64,000 nucleotides of DNA from Verrucomicrobiota bacterium (GCA_009885995.1 VFJQ01000052.1:40971-104970); one strand, 5' to 3'. Shown: positions 8,176 to 17,577, counted from the stretch's first letter. Program-made: numbers and translations. Notes: generated from the letters alone by a model not told the origin.

Positions 8176-9438
8176 ATGACCAACGCCATCTGGAAATTCT
8201 TCACCTCGCTGCGCCTCACCGTGACCCTGCTCGGGTTCGGCGTGGTGCTCGTCTTTCTCGGCACGATCGCCCAAGTCCACGAGGGGCTGTGGGATGCGCA
8301 GACGCGCTGGTTCCGGCACGTGCTCGTGGTGCGCGAAGCGGGCGATCCGTGGTGGGTGCCGCCGATCTTTCCGGGCGGCTACCTGCTCGGCATCCTGCTC
8401 CTGCTCAATCTCTTCGCGGCGCACATCAAGCGCTTCAAATTCACGTGGCGGCAGGCGGGGATCAATCTCACCCACTCCGGCGTCATCCTTCTCCTCGTCG
8501 GCCAGCTCGTCACCGACATGCTCTCTCGCGAGAGCGTGATGAGCTTCCGCGAAGGCGAGACGCGCACCTTCTCCGAGGCGAGCCGCGAGTGGGAGCTCTC
8601 CTTCATTCGCTCGATCGACGACAAGCAGGACGAAGTCGTCGCCGTCCCCGCGCCGCTGCTGCGCGATGGCGTCGAGCTGGGAGATGCGAAGCTGCCCTTC
8701 CGCGTGCGCGTGAAGAGCTACTGGCCGAATTCCGAGCCCGCCTTCCGCGCACCGATGCAGAAGAACGATCCGCCGATCTCCGACAAGGGCATCGCGAAGG
8801 ACTGGGATTTCCACGCGATCCCGGAGACGAAGAAGATGGACGAGCGCAACAACCCGACCTCGATCCTCGAGGTCGTCGGCGCGAAGGGCGAGTCGCTCGG
8901 CACGTGGGTCGCGTCGGCGTGGGCGAGTGACCCGATGATGATCGAAGGCGTGAAGAACGCCTACACCCGCACCGTCGGGAAGGAAGTGGCGCAGAGCATC
9001 GCGGACAAACTCGCGACGCCACAGGAGATCGAGGCCGGCGGGCTGAAGTGGCGCGTCGCGCTGCGACCGGAGCGTTATTACAAGGACTTCAGCGTCACCC
9101 TGCTCAAGACCACGCACGACAAGTATCCCGGCACCGAGATCCCGAAGGATTTCCGCAGCCGCGTGCGGCTGGAAAACAAGTCCGCCGGCGAGAGCCGCGA
9201 GGTGGAGATCTGGATGAACAACCCGCTGCGTTACCAGGGCCTCACCTTCTACCAAAGCACGATGGGCAAGGACGAGATGCGGGACGTGGGCCGCAGCGGG
9301 CTGCAAGTGGTGCGCAACCCCGGCTGGCTCACGCCTTACGCCGGCTGCCTCATCGTCGGACTCGGCATGTGCTGGCAGTTTCTCTATCACCTCACAGGCT
9401 TCATCTCCAAACGCCGCACGACCGCGGCCACCGCGTAA
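8176..9438 (+). CDS. resB: Cytochrome c biogenesis protein ResB/Ccs1-like
   Basis: ResB (Ccs1) acts with CcsA in System II cytochrome c maturation, handling haem and reduced apocytochrome at the outer face of the inner membrane. The 420 residues show the family layout: an N-terminal helix (LRLTVTLLGFGVVLVFLGTI), a second and third helix near 70-115 (YLLGILLLLNLFAAH, GVILLLVGQLVTDM), a large periplasmic domain, and a last helix near 395 (YAGCLIVGLGMCWQFL). The domain contains the typical NNPLRYQGLTFYQST segment. The gene is followed after 6 bp by ccsA. Confidence 0.9.
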   Translation: MTNAIWKFFTSLRLTVTLLGFGVVLVFLGTIAQVHEGLWDAQTRWFRHVLVVREAGDPWWVPPIFPGGYLLGILLLLNLFAAHIKRFKFTWRQAGINLTHSGVILLLVGQLVTDMLSRESVMSFREGETRTFSEASREWELSFIRSIDDKQDEVVAVPAPLLRDGVELGDAKLPFRVRVKSYWPNSEPAFRAPMQKNDPPISDKGIAKDWDFHAIPETKKMDERNNPTSILEVVGAKGESLGTWVASAWASDPMMIEGVKNAYTRTVGKEVAQSIADKLATPQEIEAGGLKWRVALRPERYYKDFSVTLLKTTHDKYPGTEIPKDFRSRVRLENKSAGESREVEIWMNNPLRYQGLTFYQSTMGKDEMRDVGRSGLQVVRNPGWLTPYAGCLIVGLGMCWQFLYHLTGFISKRRTTAATA

Positions 9439-9444
9439 TCTGCC

Positions 9445-11373
9445 ATGATCCGTCGCCTTCCGCTCCTCCTCGCCGCCGTCCTCGCCCTCTGGGCCGCGGG
9501 CAGCATCCGCGTCCCGGCCGATAAGCCGGACACCTTCGCCGTGAACGAGTGGGCGCGGCTGCCCGTCGTCTCGAATGGACGCTTCCAGCCGCTCGACTCG
9601 CTCGCGCGCAACTCGCTGCTCCAGCTCCGCGACAAGCAGACACTCAACGCCGAGCCGTGGGCCGACAAAGCGAAGATGCTCACCGCCGCCGAGTGGCTCA
9701 TGGAGATGACCATGAACCCGCAGCTCGCCGATACGCGGCCGGTTTTCCGCATCGATCACCCGGACCTGAAAGGCCTGCTCGCGCTGCCGCTGGAAAAGGA
9801 CGCCGCCGCGAAATCCGACGGCAAGCACTACTCGTGGCAGCAGCTCCAGCCGAAGCTCGAAGCACTCCAGACCGAAGCCAAGCGCGCCGCCGCGAAGGAC
9901 GACGCGGTCCGCAATCCCTTCGAGAAAGCCGTGATGAAACTGTGGGGCACCGTGGGCCTCTACATGAAGCTGCAGAACACGCTCCAGCCGCAGAACGCGC
10001 AGGACTGGAACGCGGAACTCGGCCGCTACTTCACCTCCATCGAGCCCGGCCGCGCCGCGGCGATCGCGCAGAATTCCGGCAAGGACTACGACAAGGCCGC
10101 GCTCGAAGCGCTGATGAAGGATCTCCAGCGCTTCGATGCGATGGGCCAGCTCGAAGGAGCGCTCGTGGTGCCGGTCGGAAAGCACGAGGGGCACGATCAC
10201 GACGAACAGTGGCTGCGCATGGGCGAGGCGCTGATGCAGATCGCCCGCGGCGAGCCGCCTGCACCCGCGGTGACGGGCTACGCGAAAATGGCGAGCGCCT
10301 ACAAGGCCGGCAACGCCCCCGCCTTCAATGAAGCCGTGCGCGACTACCGCGCCTCGCTCGCCAGCGAGTTCGGCCGCCAACTCAACAAGACCAAGAGCGA
10401 GCAGCTCTTCAACTTCTTCGAGCCGTTCTACAAAGGCATGATCATCTTCACGCTCGCCGGCCTGCTCGCGCTCGCGTTCTGGGCGCGGCCTGCGCAGTGG
10501 GAAGTGCTGCGCCGCGCCGCCGTGTGGGTGTGCATCGTCGGCCTCGCCGTGCATACCTCCGGCCTCGTCTGGCGCATGGTCCTCGAAGGCCGCCCGCCGG
10601 TCACGAATCTCTACTCGAGCGCGATCTTCATCGGCTGGGGCGCGGTCATCCTCGGGCTCGTGCTCGAGGCGTTTTGGAAGAACGGCATCGGCGTCGTGAT
10701 CTCGAGCGTCACCGCCTTCATCACGCTCATCATCGCGCACCATCTTTCACTCAGCGGCGACACGATGGAGATGATGCGTGCGGTGCTCGATACGAACTTC
10801 TGGCTCGCGACGCACGTCGTCATCATCACGCTCGGCTACTCGGCCACGTTCGTCGCCGGCTTCCTCGCGATCGTCTTCATCGTGCGCGGATTCTTCACCT
10901 CCAGCCTCGACCAGCCGACCGCGAAGAGCCTCACCAAGATGGTCTATGGCATCCTTTGCTTCGCGACGCTGTTCAGCTTCGTGGGCACCGTGCTCGGCGG
11001 CATCTGGGCGGATCAATCGTGGGGCCGGTTCTGGGGCTGGGACGCGAAGGAAAACGGCGCACTGCTCATCGTGCTGTGGAATGCGCTCATCCTCCACGCC
11101 CGCTGGGGCGGCCTCGTCCGCGAGCGCGGGTTGATGGGCCTCGCTATCTTCGGCAACGTGGTGACCGCATGGAGCTGGTTCGGCGTGAACATGCTCGGCA
11201 TCGGCCTCCACAGCTATGGCTTCATGGACCAGGCGTTCATGTGGCTGATGGGTTTCAACGCCAGCCAGGTGCTGCTCATCCTCCTCGCCTGCCTGCCGCT
11301 GCGACTGTGGAGAAGCTTCCGCGGTCTCCCCGTGCCCGCCACGCTGCCGAAGGGTGCCGCCGCGGCCGCCTAA
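9445..11373 (+). CDS. ccsA: Cytochrome c biogenesis protein CcsA/ResC with large N-terminal periplasmic domain
   Basis: CcsA exports haem and ligates it to apocytochrome c. The 642-residue protein has an N-terminal signal/anchor and about 300 extra residues (starting NEWARLPVVSNGRFQPLDS) ahead of the usual multi-helix CcsA core. The core begins near residue 330 and carries the haem-handling Trp-rich motif WGRFWGWDAKEN near 525-536 and conserved His residues in flanking helices (IAHHLSLSG, LHSYGF). The extension resembles that of fused CcsBA proteins of Bacteroidetes. Here ResB is a separate, complete gene just upstream, so the extension is not the missing ResB. The organism should make c-type cytochromes by System II. 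Confidence 0.9.
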   Translation: MIRRLPLLLAAVLALWAAGSIRVPADKPDTFAVNEWARLPVVSNGRFQPLDSLARNSLLQLRDKQTLNAEPWADKAKMLTAAEWLMEMTMNPQLADTRPVFRIDHPDLKGLLALPLEKDAAAKSDGKHYSWQQLQPKLEALQTEAKRAAAKDDAVRNPFEKAVMKLWGTVGLYMKLQNTLQPQNAQDWNAELGRYFTSIEPGRAAAIAQNSGKDYDKAALEALMKDLQRFDAMGQLEGALVVPVGKHEGHDHDEQWLRMGEALMQIARGEPPAPAVTGYAKMASAYKAGNAPAFNEAVRDYRASLASEFGRQLNKTKSEQLFNFFEPFYKGMIIFTLAGLLALAFWARPAQWEVLRRAAVWVCIVGLAVHTSGLVWRMVLEGRPPVTNLYSSAIFIGWGAVILGLVLEAFWKNGIGVVISSVTAFITLIIAHHLSLSGDTMEMMRAVLDTNFWLATHVVIITLGYSATFVAGFLAIVFIVRGFFTSSLDQPTAKSLTKMVYGILCFATLFSFVGTVLGGIWADQSWGRFWGWDAKENGALLIVLWNALILHARWGGLVRERGLMGLAIFGNVVTAWSWFGVNMLGIGLHSYGFMDQAFMWLMGFNASQVLLILLACLPLRLWRSFRGLPVPATLPKGAAAAA

Positions 11374-11390
11374 GCACAGTCCGCTACGGC

Positions 11391-12375
11391 TTAAGTCCGG
11401 ACAGGCTGAACGCTCGGCGCGCTCGGCCCAGATGCCGTGTTCGCAGGAAAGCGGAAACGGGGATGCCCTCCCGGTCGAGCGCGTAAACGTCGCCGTTTTG
11501 GAGGCGATGGAACGGAGCGGCGTTTTCGCCGTGTGATAGCGCGCGAGCAAATGCGCGAGGCGCTCAAAGTAGAAGGCGTCCTCGGGGGGGCGTGCCTCGC
11601 AGGCTTGCGCGAGGAAGGCGCGGGGTCGGCGCCGATGATCGCGAGTGCGTGATGATCGTCTCGTGCCACGGCGAATACCACGGGTGCATGAGAAATTCAT
11701 CGGCCTGCGCGCAGTCGAGACCGAGGCGAAGAGCTTCTTCCGATTGAGGATGCGCAGATCTTCGGGCGTGGAGTTGATGAGCGTGCCTTACAGCGATTGA
11801 TTCACGCCCACACGGCCAGCGCCGACGCCGGCGCCTCCGATGGCGAGCTGCGCCTTCGCTTTGCTCACGCTGGTGATGCCTGCCAGGGGGCTGCCGACTT
11901 TCAATCCTACGCCGATACGGCCGAAGAATCGCGAGGCGCCCTTTGGCACATTCTTGATCGTGCCCACTGGGTCGCGCACGATGCCGCAAATGTTTTGACT
12001 TTCGACTCCACCGATTTTCCAAGTGCCCTGCTGAACTCCTCTGTCTTGTTTAGTCCGCGCAGTTGATCGAGCGCGTAAATCATCGCGGATGCGCACGATG
12101 AGTGTGGGCGTGCCGGTGATTTCCTGCACGCCCGACGGCGCGTCCATGAAGCAGGTGCTGTTCAGGCCGTCGTTGTCCGCCAGCGGACGACCGGTGTGCA
12201 GCGCACCGCGTATCTGTGCCTCGGGCACGAAGTCCTTGGCCGCGCCGCCGCCCTGCTCGAAGGTTTTTTCAAACTGACCGAGGAATGCTTTGTCGTCGAT
12301 CTGCGCGAACGCGGCTGTGGTGGAAAATGCGAACGCGGCGAGAGGGTGGAGTGCGGGCCACGTCGTGAATGTCAG
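11391..12375 (-). pseudogene. Decayed secreted-protein gene (frameshifts, nonsense codon, lost ATG)
   Basis: One protein can be followed across several minus-strand frames. From 12375 it reads a signal-like stretch, then AQIDDKAFLGQFEKTFEQGG and IVRDPVGTIKNVPKGASRFF. A TAA at 11788 interrupts it, but the same frame continues as NSTPEDLRILNRKKLFA. It then shifts to ADEFLMHPWYSPWHETIITH, to ALAIIGADP, and to PEDAFYFERLAHLLARYHT. The expected ATG at 12375-12373 is CTG and would have overlapped the upstream stop. From memory this resembles a conserved secreted verrucomicrobial protein of unknown function; I could not check that. It lies at the end of the transpeptidase/efflux operon. Confidence 0.75.
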
Positions 12376-13373
12376 TTGGCGAGGATCGTGAAATCGCGGC
12401 TGGCGTTTCGCACCGCGGGCTGGTCGGTGACGATGACGGTCGTGCCGGGCGCGATGGTGTCGTAGAGCTTGGTCGCGAACTCCGGATTGACGTGCAGGCG
12501 TGGCGCGAGGTCTTCGGCATCGACGCGGCGGCCGGCGTCGTCGCTCGTCACGCGCATCCACTTGCGCGCGGGGCGGCCCGGCGCCCAAAAGCTCGGCTTT
12601 TCGGTCACGCCGTCGAGCATGGTGAAGACGTGTCCGCCGAGAGCACCGCGTCCGCTGATCTCGATCGGCGCGCGGCCGATGGGATTGCCGTTGCGATAGA
12701 CGTAGAGCGCCCGGTCGGCGGCGCTGATGAGGACGGTGATCGGTCCGTTCGGACTGCGCTCGGGGTTCCAATCGTAGTCGTTCTTCACAAGCGGGCGCAG
12801 CATTTCGGGCGTGAAGTCTTTCGGCGCGAGCATCACGCCAGGATTCGCCGCGAGGTGCGGTTGAGGCGTCTTGCCATCGCCGATCACGACCGTGCCGCCT
12901 TTCGCCGTCGCAGCGAAAAACGCCTGCGAGAAATCATACGGCATGCGGATGCAACCGTGGCTTGCGGGGTAGCCGGGCAGATTGCCGGAGTGCATGCAGA
13001 TGCCGCTCCACGTCAACCGCTGCATGTTCGGCATCGGCGCGTTGTTGTATTTCTTCGAGTGATGCGTCTGCTTTTTCTCGAGGATCGTGAAGACGCCGCT
13101 CGGTGTGGCGTGCCCCGGCGTGCCGGTGCTCACGGTCGTGCGGCCGATGAGGATGCCGTTGCGATAAACGTGCATCGTCTGCTGCGGGATGCTCACGAGC
13201 GCGAGCACCGGCCCGCTCGGGGAAATCTGCGGCATCCACCAATACTCGCCGGGCTTGAGCGTGCCGGTCGGTTTACCGGTCGGCGTGCCTTGGGTGTGGG
13301 CGGATGGTTTGTCCATCGCCTGCACGGAAGCCAGCAGTGCGAGGGAGAGGGCGAGGATGCGGAGGTGGGTCAT
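12372..13373 (-). CDS. L,D-transpeptidase (YkuD family), secreted
   Basis: The enzyme family cross-links peptidoglycan 3-3 or attaches proteins to it in the periplasm. The 333-residue protein has a signal peptide (MTHLRILALSLALLASVQA) and a YkuD domain at about 55-165. The catalytic motif is complete: His128 in MHSG, and His139 and Cys141 in SHGCIRM. A second half (about 185-325) repeats YkuD-like strands (ITVLISAADRALYVYRNGNPIG) but lacks the HGC motif, so it looks like a degenerate second domain. The gene is 21 bp after the outer-membrane factor and belongs to the same minus-strand operon. Confidence 0.9.
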   Translation of the reverse strand: MTHLRILALSLALLASVQAMDKPSAHTQGTPTGKPTGTLKPGEYWWMPQISPSGPVLALVSIPQQTMHVYRNGILIGRTTVSTGTPGHATPSGVFTILEKKQTHHSKKYNNAPMPNMQRLTWSGICMHSGNLPGYPASHGCIRMPYDFSQAFFAATAKGGTVVIGDGKTPQPHLAANPGVMLAPKDFTPEMLRPLVKNDYDWNPERSPNGPITVLISAADRALYVYRNGNPIGRAPIEISGRGALGGHVFTMLDGVTEKPSFWAPGRPARKWMRVTSDDAGRRVDAEDLAPRLHVNPEFATKLYDTIAPGTTVIVTDQPAVRNASRDFTILAN

Positions 13374-13394
13374 GCGGCTTGCAGGTGTGCGTCG

Positions 13395-14885
13395 TTACTT
13401 CGCCGGCACGCCGGTGCCCTTGAAATCGCCGCCGAGGGCGAGGTGCAGGTTCACGCGTTCGCGCAGGCGGGAGGCGCGGATTTGGGTCTGCTGAATTTTC
13501 GCGGCGAGGTTTTCGCCGGCAAGGCGGAGGATGGTGAACATGTCGGTCTGGCCCTGATCGAGTTGCAGCCGGCCGAGCTTCACGGAGTCGGCGCTGGCGG
13601 AGACCATTTCGCCGAGCGCGCCTTCGCGTTTGCGCAGGTAGGTGTCGTTGGCAAGCGCGTCCTCCACGTCCTCGAAGGCGCGCAGGGCGACGCCGACGTA
13701 GCTCGCGGCGGCGGCTCTCTGCTCGGCGCTGCGGATGTCCTGCCGCGCCTTGAGTTCGCCGCCGAAGAAGATCGGCTGAATGACGCCCGCGGCGAGACTC
13801 CAGTTCACGGCTTCGATCACGCCCACAGTGTCGAGTTGCGCGGTGCCCATGCCGCCGGTCGCGCTGAGTGAGAAGCGCGGCAGCCGCGCGGCGCGCGCTT
13901 CATTCGTGCGATGGAACGATGCGGCAAAGCGACGCTCGGCCGCGACGACGTCGGGCCGGCGCTCGAGGATCTGCGATGGCAGGCCGGCGGGCACGGCACC
14001 GGGCTGCTTCGGGAAGGAGCGGCGCACGCCGAGTTTGCCGGCGGGATAGTGGCTGGTGACGACTTCGATCGCGCGGATCGACTGCGCGCGCGCCTGCTGC
14101 GCGGCGAAGAGCGTATCGCGGGCGCCGGCGGTGCGACTCTTGATTTGGGCCAGTTCGAAATCGCTCGCGTGGCCTTGCTGTTTACGCTGATCGGTCAGCT
14201 TCAAATACTCCTCGTAAAGGCCGAGCGTCTCCTCGGCGTTGGCTTCCTGCTGCGAGGCTTCGACGACGGAGAAGTAGGCGCGCGCCACCGCGGCGGCGAG
14301 CGATTGGCGGGCGTATTCGTAGTCGGCTTCGAGCGAGGCGCTCTCGGCTTTCGCCGCCGCCTTGCCGGAGCGCACGCGGCCCCACAGATCCAGTTCCCAC
14401 GAAGCGCCGATGCCGACGCCCATCACCCAGCGCTGCGAGGAGCTATCAAGGCTGCTCGTGTCGGAGGAGCCGCTGCTCAAGTCCACGCCGAGTCCGCCGA
14501 GGTCCGGCGGATCGATGCCGAAGCCTTTGTTGCCCCCGATCTCGCGTCCCGAGCGCTCGCCGAGGCCCTTCATCGCGATGCGCGGATACAACGAAGAAGC
14601 GGCGACTTTAACCGCATAACGCGATGCCTCGACGCGCGCCGCAGCGGCTTTTAGATCGGGATTCCTTTCGACGGCATCCGCGACGAGCGCGGTGAGTGCC
14701 GAGTCGCCGAAGCTACGGATCCAATTCGGCACCACGTCGCCACTGCGATGCGGGCCGGCCCATTGGCGGGGGATTTTCGCCCGCGCCGAGTCGGGCATGA
14801 TGTCGCCGCCCACGGGCGGATCTTTGATGGCGCAGCTGGCGAGCGCGAGGCACGCGACGGTGCCGAGAAGAGTGCGGGTGGTCAT
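13395..14885 (-). CDS. Outer-membrane efflux lipoprotein, OprM/NodT type
   Basis: This is the outer-membrane factor of a tripartite efflux system. The 496-residue protein has a lipoprotein signal with lipobox LASC (MTTRTLLGTVACLALASC). Two efflux-factor repeats follow with the usual periplasmic-tunnel helices, for instance LKAAAARVEASRYAVKVAAS and the conserved ERRPDVVAAERRFAA. It is 12 bp after the HlyD gene, which supplies its adaptor. A dedicated pump (MFS or RND) is not present in this operon. Confidence 0.92.
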   Translation of the reverse strand: MTTRTLLGTVACLALASCAIKDPPVGGDIMPDSARAKIPRQWAGPHRSGDVVPNWIRSFGDSALTALVADAVERNPDLKAAAARVEASRYAVKVAASSLYPRIAMKGLGERSGREIGGNKGFGIDPPDLGGLGVDLSSGSSDTSSLDSSSQRWVMGVGIGASWELDLWGRVRSGKAAAKAESASLEADYEYARQSLAAAVARAYFSVVEASQQEANAEETLGLYEEYLKLTDQRKQQGHASDFELAQIKSRTAGARDTLFAAQQARAQSIRAIEVVTSHYPAGKLGVRRSFPKQPGAVPAGLPSQILERRPDVVAAERRFAASFHRTNEARAARLPRFSLSATGGMGTAQLDTVGVIEAVNWSLAAGVIQPIFFGGELKARQDIRSAEQRAAAASYVGVALRAFEDVEDALANDTYLRKREGALGEMVSASADSVKLGRLQLDQGQTDMFTILRLAGENLAAKIQQTQIRASRLRERVNLHLALGGDFKGTGVPAK

Positions 14886-14897
14886 GCGAGTCGGGGC

Positions 14898-16082
14898 TTA
14901 GTGGAGCTTGAAGACAAACCAGTCGATCTTCGTCGAGACGCGCACGAAGACTTTGCGGATGATGTGGATGATCTTCCCTTTCTCGGTGTAGATCGCCCCT
15001 GCGCCACGCGCGCCGGCGGCGAGGAAAATCTCGCGGTCCTTCGGTTCGACGAGCAGGCGAACGGCGATGCGCTGCTCGGGTGCCGAGATCGGCTGTGTGT
15101 TCGGCAGGTTGCCGCTGATCGGCATCTGGCCTTGCGCCGTGGCCCACAGGATGGAGTCCACCTTGCACTTGATGACGTGCCCGGGATGTGTCTTCACGAA
15201 GATTTCCGCCTCATTCCCCGCCTCGACGTAGCGCAGTTCGTTTTGGTGAAAGAAGGCGATGATCCACTGGTCGTCTTCCTCGATGAAGCTCATCACCGGC
15301 GCGAGCGGCAACTGCACCGCGCGCACGCCGGGGCGCAGCGCGAGGTTCGCCACGCGGCCATTGGCCGGGGCGAGATGCACACAGCCGTCGAGGTCGTATT
15401 TCGCATTGCCCAGGTCGGCCTCGGATTTCGCGATCTGCGCCTTGGCGGTGGCGACTTCGTCGATCTCGCCCGTCGCGGTGCGCGCGGCGAGCTTCTGCTT
15501 CACCTGCGATTCCGTGGCGTCGGCGGCGACGATTTCGCTTTCGAGATTCGCCGCGTCGGACTGCGCCTGTTCGAGGTCCGAACGCTTCCCCGCGCCCGTG
15601 GCGGCGAGCTGCGTGAATTGCTCGACGCGCTTTTTCGCGAGGTCGAGCCGGGCACCGAGCGCCGCCTTTTTCGCTGCGGCATTCTTGAGCTGATCCTCCA
15701 GTCCGCGCTGCGCGGCCTCGGCTGTGATGAGCGCGACCTTCAGCTCCGCGAGCTTCGCGTCAGCCGCCTTCACGTTCAGCTCGAACGGCACCGGGTCGAT
15801 CTTGAAAAGCACGTCGCCTTTCTTGATCGGCCGGTTCGGTTCGATGGGCACCTCCGTCACCTGCCCGCTCACGCGCGGCACGATCGGGATGACGTAGTTG
15901 ATCGCGCGCACATCCGACGACGACGGCGTGAAGATGTTCAGCAGCAGAATGATCATCGTCAGCGCGATGATCGGGATGGTCACGACGATGACCTGGCTGA
16001 CGATATTCCAGGGCAACCACTTGAACTTGAAGAAGATCAGCCAGACGAATGTCGCGTAAATGCCGAGCAGGATGATGTCCAT
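14898..16082 (-). CDS. HlyD-family membrane-fusion protein (YiaV/EmrA-like)
   Basis: This is an inner-membrane-anchored adaptor of 394 residues. It begins with two hydrophobic segments (LLGIYATFVWLIFF and IVVTIPIIALTMIILLLNIF). It continues with the lipoyl half-motifs (YVIPIVPRVSGQVTEVPIEP), a long alpha-hairpin (about 95-215), a second lipoyl half and a beta-barrel. The two N-terminal helices and the adjacent DUF3302 gene match the E. coli yiaV-yiaW arrangement. It directly follows the DUF3302 gene with no gap and precedes the OprM-like gene. Confidence 0.88.
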   Translation of the reverse strand: MDIILLGIYATFVWLIFFKFKWLPWNIVSQVIVVTIPIIALTMIILLLNIFTPSSSDVRAINYVIPIVPRVSGQVTEVPIEPNRPIKKGDVLFKIDPVPFELNVKAADAKLAELKVALITAEAAQRGLEDQLKNAAAKKAALGARLDLAKKRVEQFTQLAATGAGKRSDLEQAQSDAANLESEIVAADATESQVKQKLAARTATGEIDEVATAKAQIAKSEADLGNAKYDLDGCVHLAPANGRVANLALRPGVRAVQLPLAPVMSFIEEDDQWIIAFFHQNELRYVEAGNEAEIFVKTHPGHVIKCKVDSILWATAQGQMPISGNLPNTQPISAPEQRIAVRLLVEPKDREIFLAAGARGAGAIYTEKGKIIHIIRKVFVRVSTKIDWFVFKLH

Positions 16083-16556
16083 TTACGCCTTCCCTTCCTT
16101 GGCTTGCGCTTCGAGTTCCGCGACGCGGGCGCGGAGTTTTTCGACTTCGCTGGCCTCCTTCTCCGCAGCCTCGTGCGCGAGCGATTCATCCACATCCGTG
16201 CCGTAAGCCATCTTGTGCAGCACCGGCTTGGTGTAGGCCCACAGCCAGGCGATGGGCCAGAGCAGTCCGCCGAAGAAAAGCGAGAGCAGGCACAGGCACT
16301 GGATCGCACCCGTCTGCGGGTGCTTTCTCTTATGCGCGATCTTTTCCGGCAGGATGTGGACGAGCCAGAAGACGGTGATGCCGACGATGGGCACGAGGAC
16401 GATCACGATCCAGGAGAGGACGTTGGCCATCGTGTCGAGCGCCTCGCCGTGGAGGAAGGAGGCGTGCGCGTGAGTCGGCGCGGCGAGCAGCAGCGCGAGC
16501 AAGACCGGTGCGGCCGCGCGGGCGGATCGTCGGATGGGTGGTCGGAGTAGGTTCAT
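16083..16556 (-). CDS. DUF3302 (YiaW-like) membrane protein
   Basis: The 157-residue product starts at 16556, where the ATG overlaps the stop of the preceding gene (ATGA). It has a signal or first helix (PVLLALLLAAPTHAHA), then two transmembrane helices (MANVLSWIVIVLVPIVGITVFWLV and LCLLSLFFGGLLWPIAWLWAY). The conserved ILPEKIAHKRKHPQTGAI segment lies between them, with a short coiled coil at the end (KEASEVEKLRARVAELEAQ). In E. coli, yiaW sits beside the HlyD-like yiaV, as here. No biochemical role is established to my knowledge. Confidence 0.82.
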   Translation of the reverse strand: MNLLRPPIRRSARAAAPVLLALLLAAPTHAHASFLHGEALDTMANVLSWIVIVLVPIVGITVFWLVHILPEKIAHKRKHPQTGAIQCLCLLSLFFGGLLWPIAWLWAYTKPVLHKMAYGTDVDESLAHEAAEKEASEVEKLRARVAELEAQAKEGKA

Positions 16557-17134
16557 GGTTTGGATTCGGTGGTTGTCGTAGCGGCGGAATGAAGACTGGA
16601 TACCTCGCCTTCCAGAAGATTGCGGAGCAAGACCTCGTTCTCGGCGGGCATCGTGCACTGGAGAATCTTGCAGCGTCCAGCAAAGGGTTTGAGCCATTCG
16701 AGCACTTGCTCCGGCTTGCTGTTCCTCACGACCACAAACAGTGCGGAACTGCCGGGCGTCAGCGTTTCAGCGAGGCTTTTCATAAACGCGTCGTCGATCC
16801 CGGCATCGCGGAAAGTCGCCGCCGCTGCGCCCACGGCTGCGCCGGCGATGGAACCGAAGAGCGGGTTGAGCAGGAGCATGCCGAGGAGCATCCCGCTGAA
16901 GCTGCCGAGCGCGCTGCCGACGGCGACGAGCGGCAGCGACTGGTGCAGGTGAACCTTGCCCTTTGCATTGCGCGTGGCGACGACCGCGTCACCGACTTCG
17001 ATCACGCCCTCCTCCTCCATTTGGCAAAGTAACTCGCGGAGTGAGAAGGCGGAGAGTTCGTCGGCAAAGGCCAGCACGAAAAGACGGCCGGGCTCCTGCG
17101 GCTTCGCGGGCGTGAGAGAGTAGGGAGTGGGCAT
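16553..17134 (-). CDS. DUF1269-family protein with glycine-rich membrane segment
   Basis: From the ATG at 17134 the product is 193 residues. It has a ferredoxin-like N-terminal domain (RLFVLAFADELSAFSLRELL), a hydrophobic Gly/Ala/Leu/Met-rich hairpin (ALGSFSGMLLGMLLLNPLFG then SIAGAAVGAAAATF), and a second alpha/beta part with LTPGSSALFVVVR. This layout is that of the DUF1269 family, often found among stress-induced or dormancy genes. It lies 20 bp after the receiver gene that has a palindromic box in front of it, so it is probably part of that operon. Confidence 0.8.
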   Translation of the reverse strand: MPTPYSLTPAKPQEPGRLFVLAFADELSAFSLRELLCQMEEEGVIEVGDAVVATRNAKGKVHLHQSLPLVAVGSALGSFSGMLLGMLLLNPLFGSIAGAAVGAAAATFRDAGIDDAFMKSLAETLTPGSSALFVVVRNSKPEQVLEWLKPFAGRCKILQCTMPAENEVLLRNLLEGEVSSLHSAATTTTESKP

Positions 17135-17154
17135 CGGGGTAGGCGCGGGTCTTG

Positions 17155-17538
17155 TCACGCTGCGCGCTGGCCGCTGATCGCCCACACGATCGCGTCGAGC
17201 AGCGCCTGGTCGTCCACGGGCTTTCGGAAATAACCCGCCGCGCCGAACCGCTGCGCGAGGTCGCGCGTCTCCGGCGTATCGTGCGCGGTCACGAAAATCA
17301 CCGGCACACGGTGTCCGGCGCGTCCGAGCAGCACCGGCAACTCGAGCCCGCTCTTGCCGGGAAATTGCACGTCGGAAACCACGCACGCATTTTCATCGGA
17401 GAAATCGGAACGCATGAACTCCTCCACCGACGCGAACGTCCGCGGCTGCATCTTCGCCGAGCGCACGAGGCGCGCGTAGGCGGTGCAGACCGACGGTTCG
17501 TCGTCCACGATATAGACTTGGATCGAAGGGTTCGGCAT
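17155..17538 (-). CDS. Stand-alone receiver-domain response regulator
   Basis: This is a 127-residue single receiver domain. The acidic pair D12/D13, phosphoacceptor D56 in CVVSDVQFPG, T84 in FVTAH and K106 in FRKPV are all present, so it should be phosphorylatable. It has no output domain. It follows the PAS-GAF kinase gene (54 bp after its stop), and a palindromic box covers the end of the kinase gene, 39 bp upstream of this start. It heads the run DUF1269 - DUF3302 - HlyD - OMF - L,D-transpeptidase. It probably tunes the neighbouring kinase/FixJ pair as a phosphate sink or competitor; this is inference. Confidence 0.92.
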   Translation of the reverse strand: MPNPSIQVYIVDDEPSVCTAYARLVRSAKMQPRTFASVEEFMRSDFSDENACVVSDVQFPGKSGLELPVLLGRAGHRVPVIFVTAHDTPETRDLAQRFGAAGYFRKPVDDQALLDAIVWAISGQRAA

Positions 17539-17577
17539 CGAGTGGCGATATCTTTCCGTAACATCGCGCCTCTCGAC

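Noticed and set aside
8152..10743. Open minus-strand frame of about 860 codons
   Set aside because: It is antisense to resB and ccsA, with no recognisable domain.
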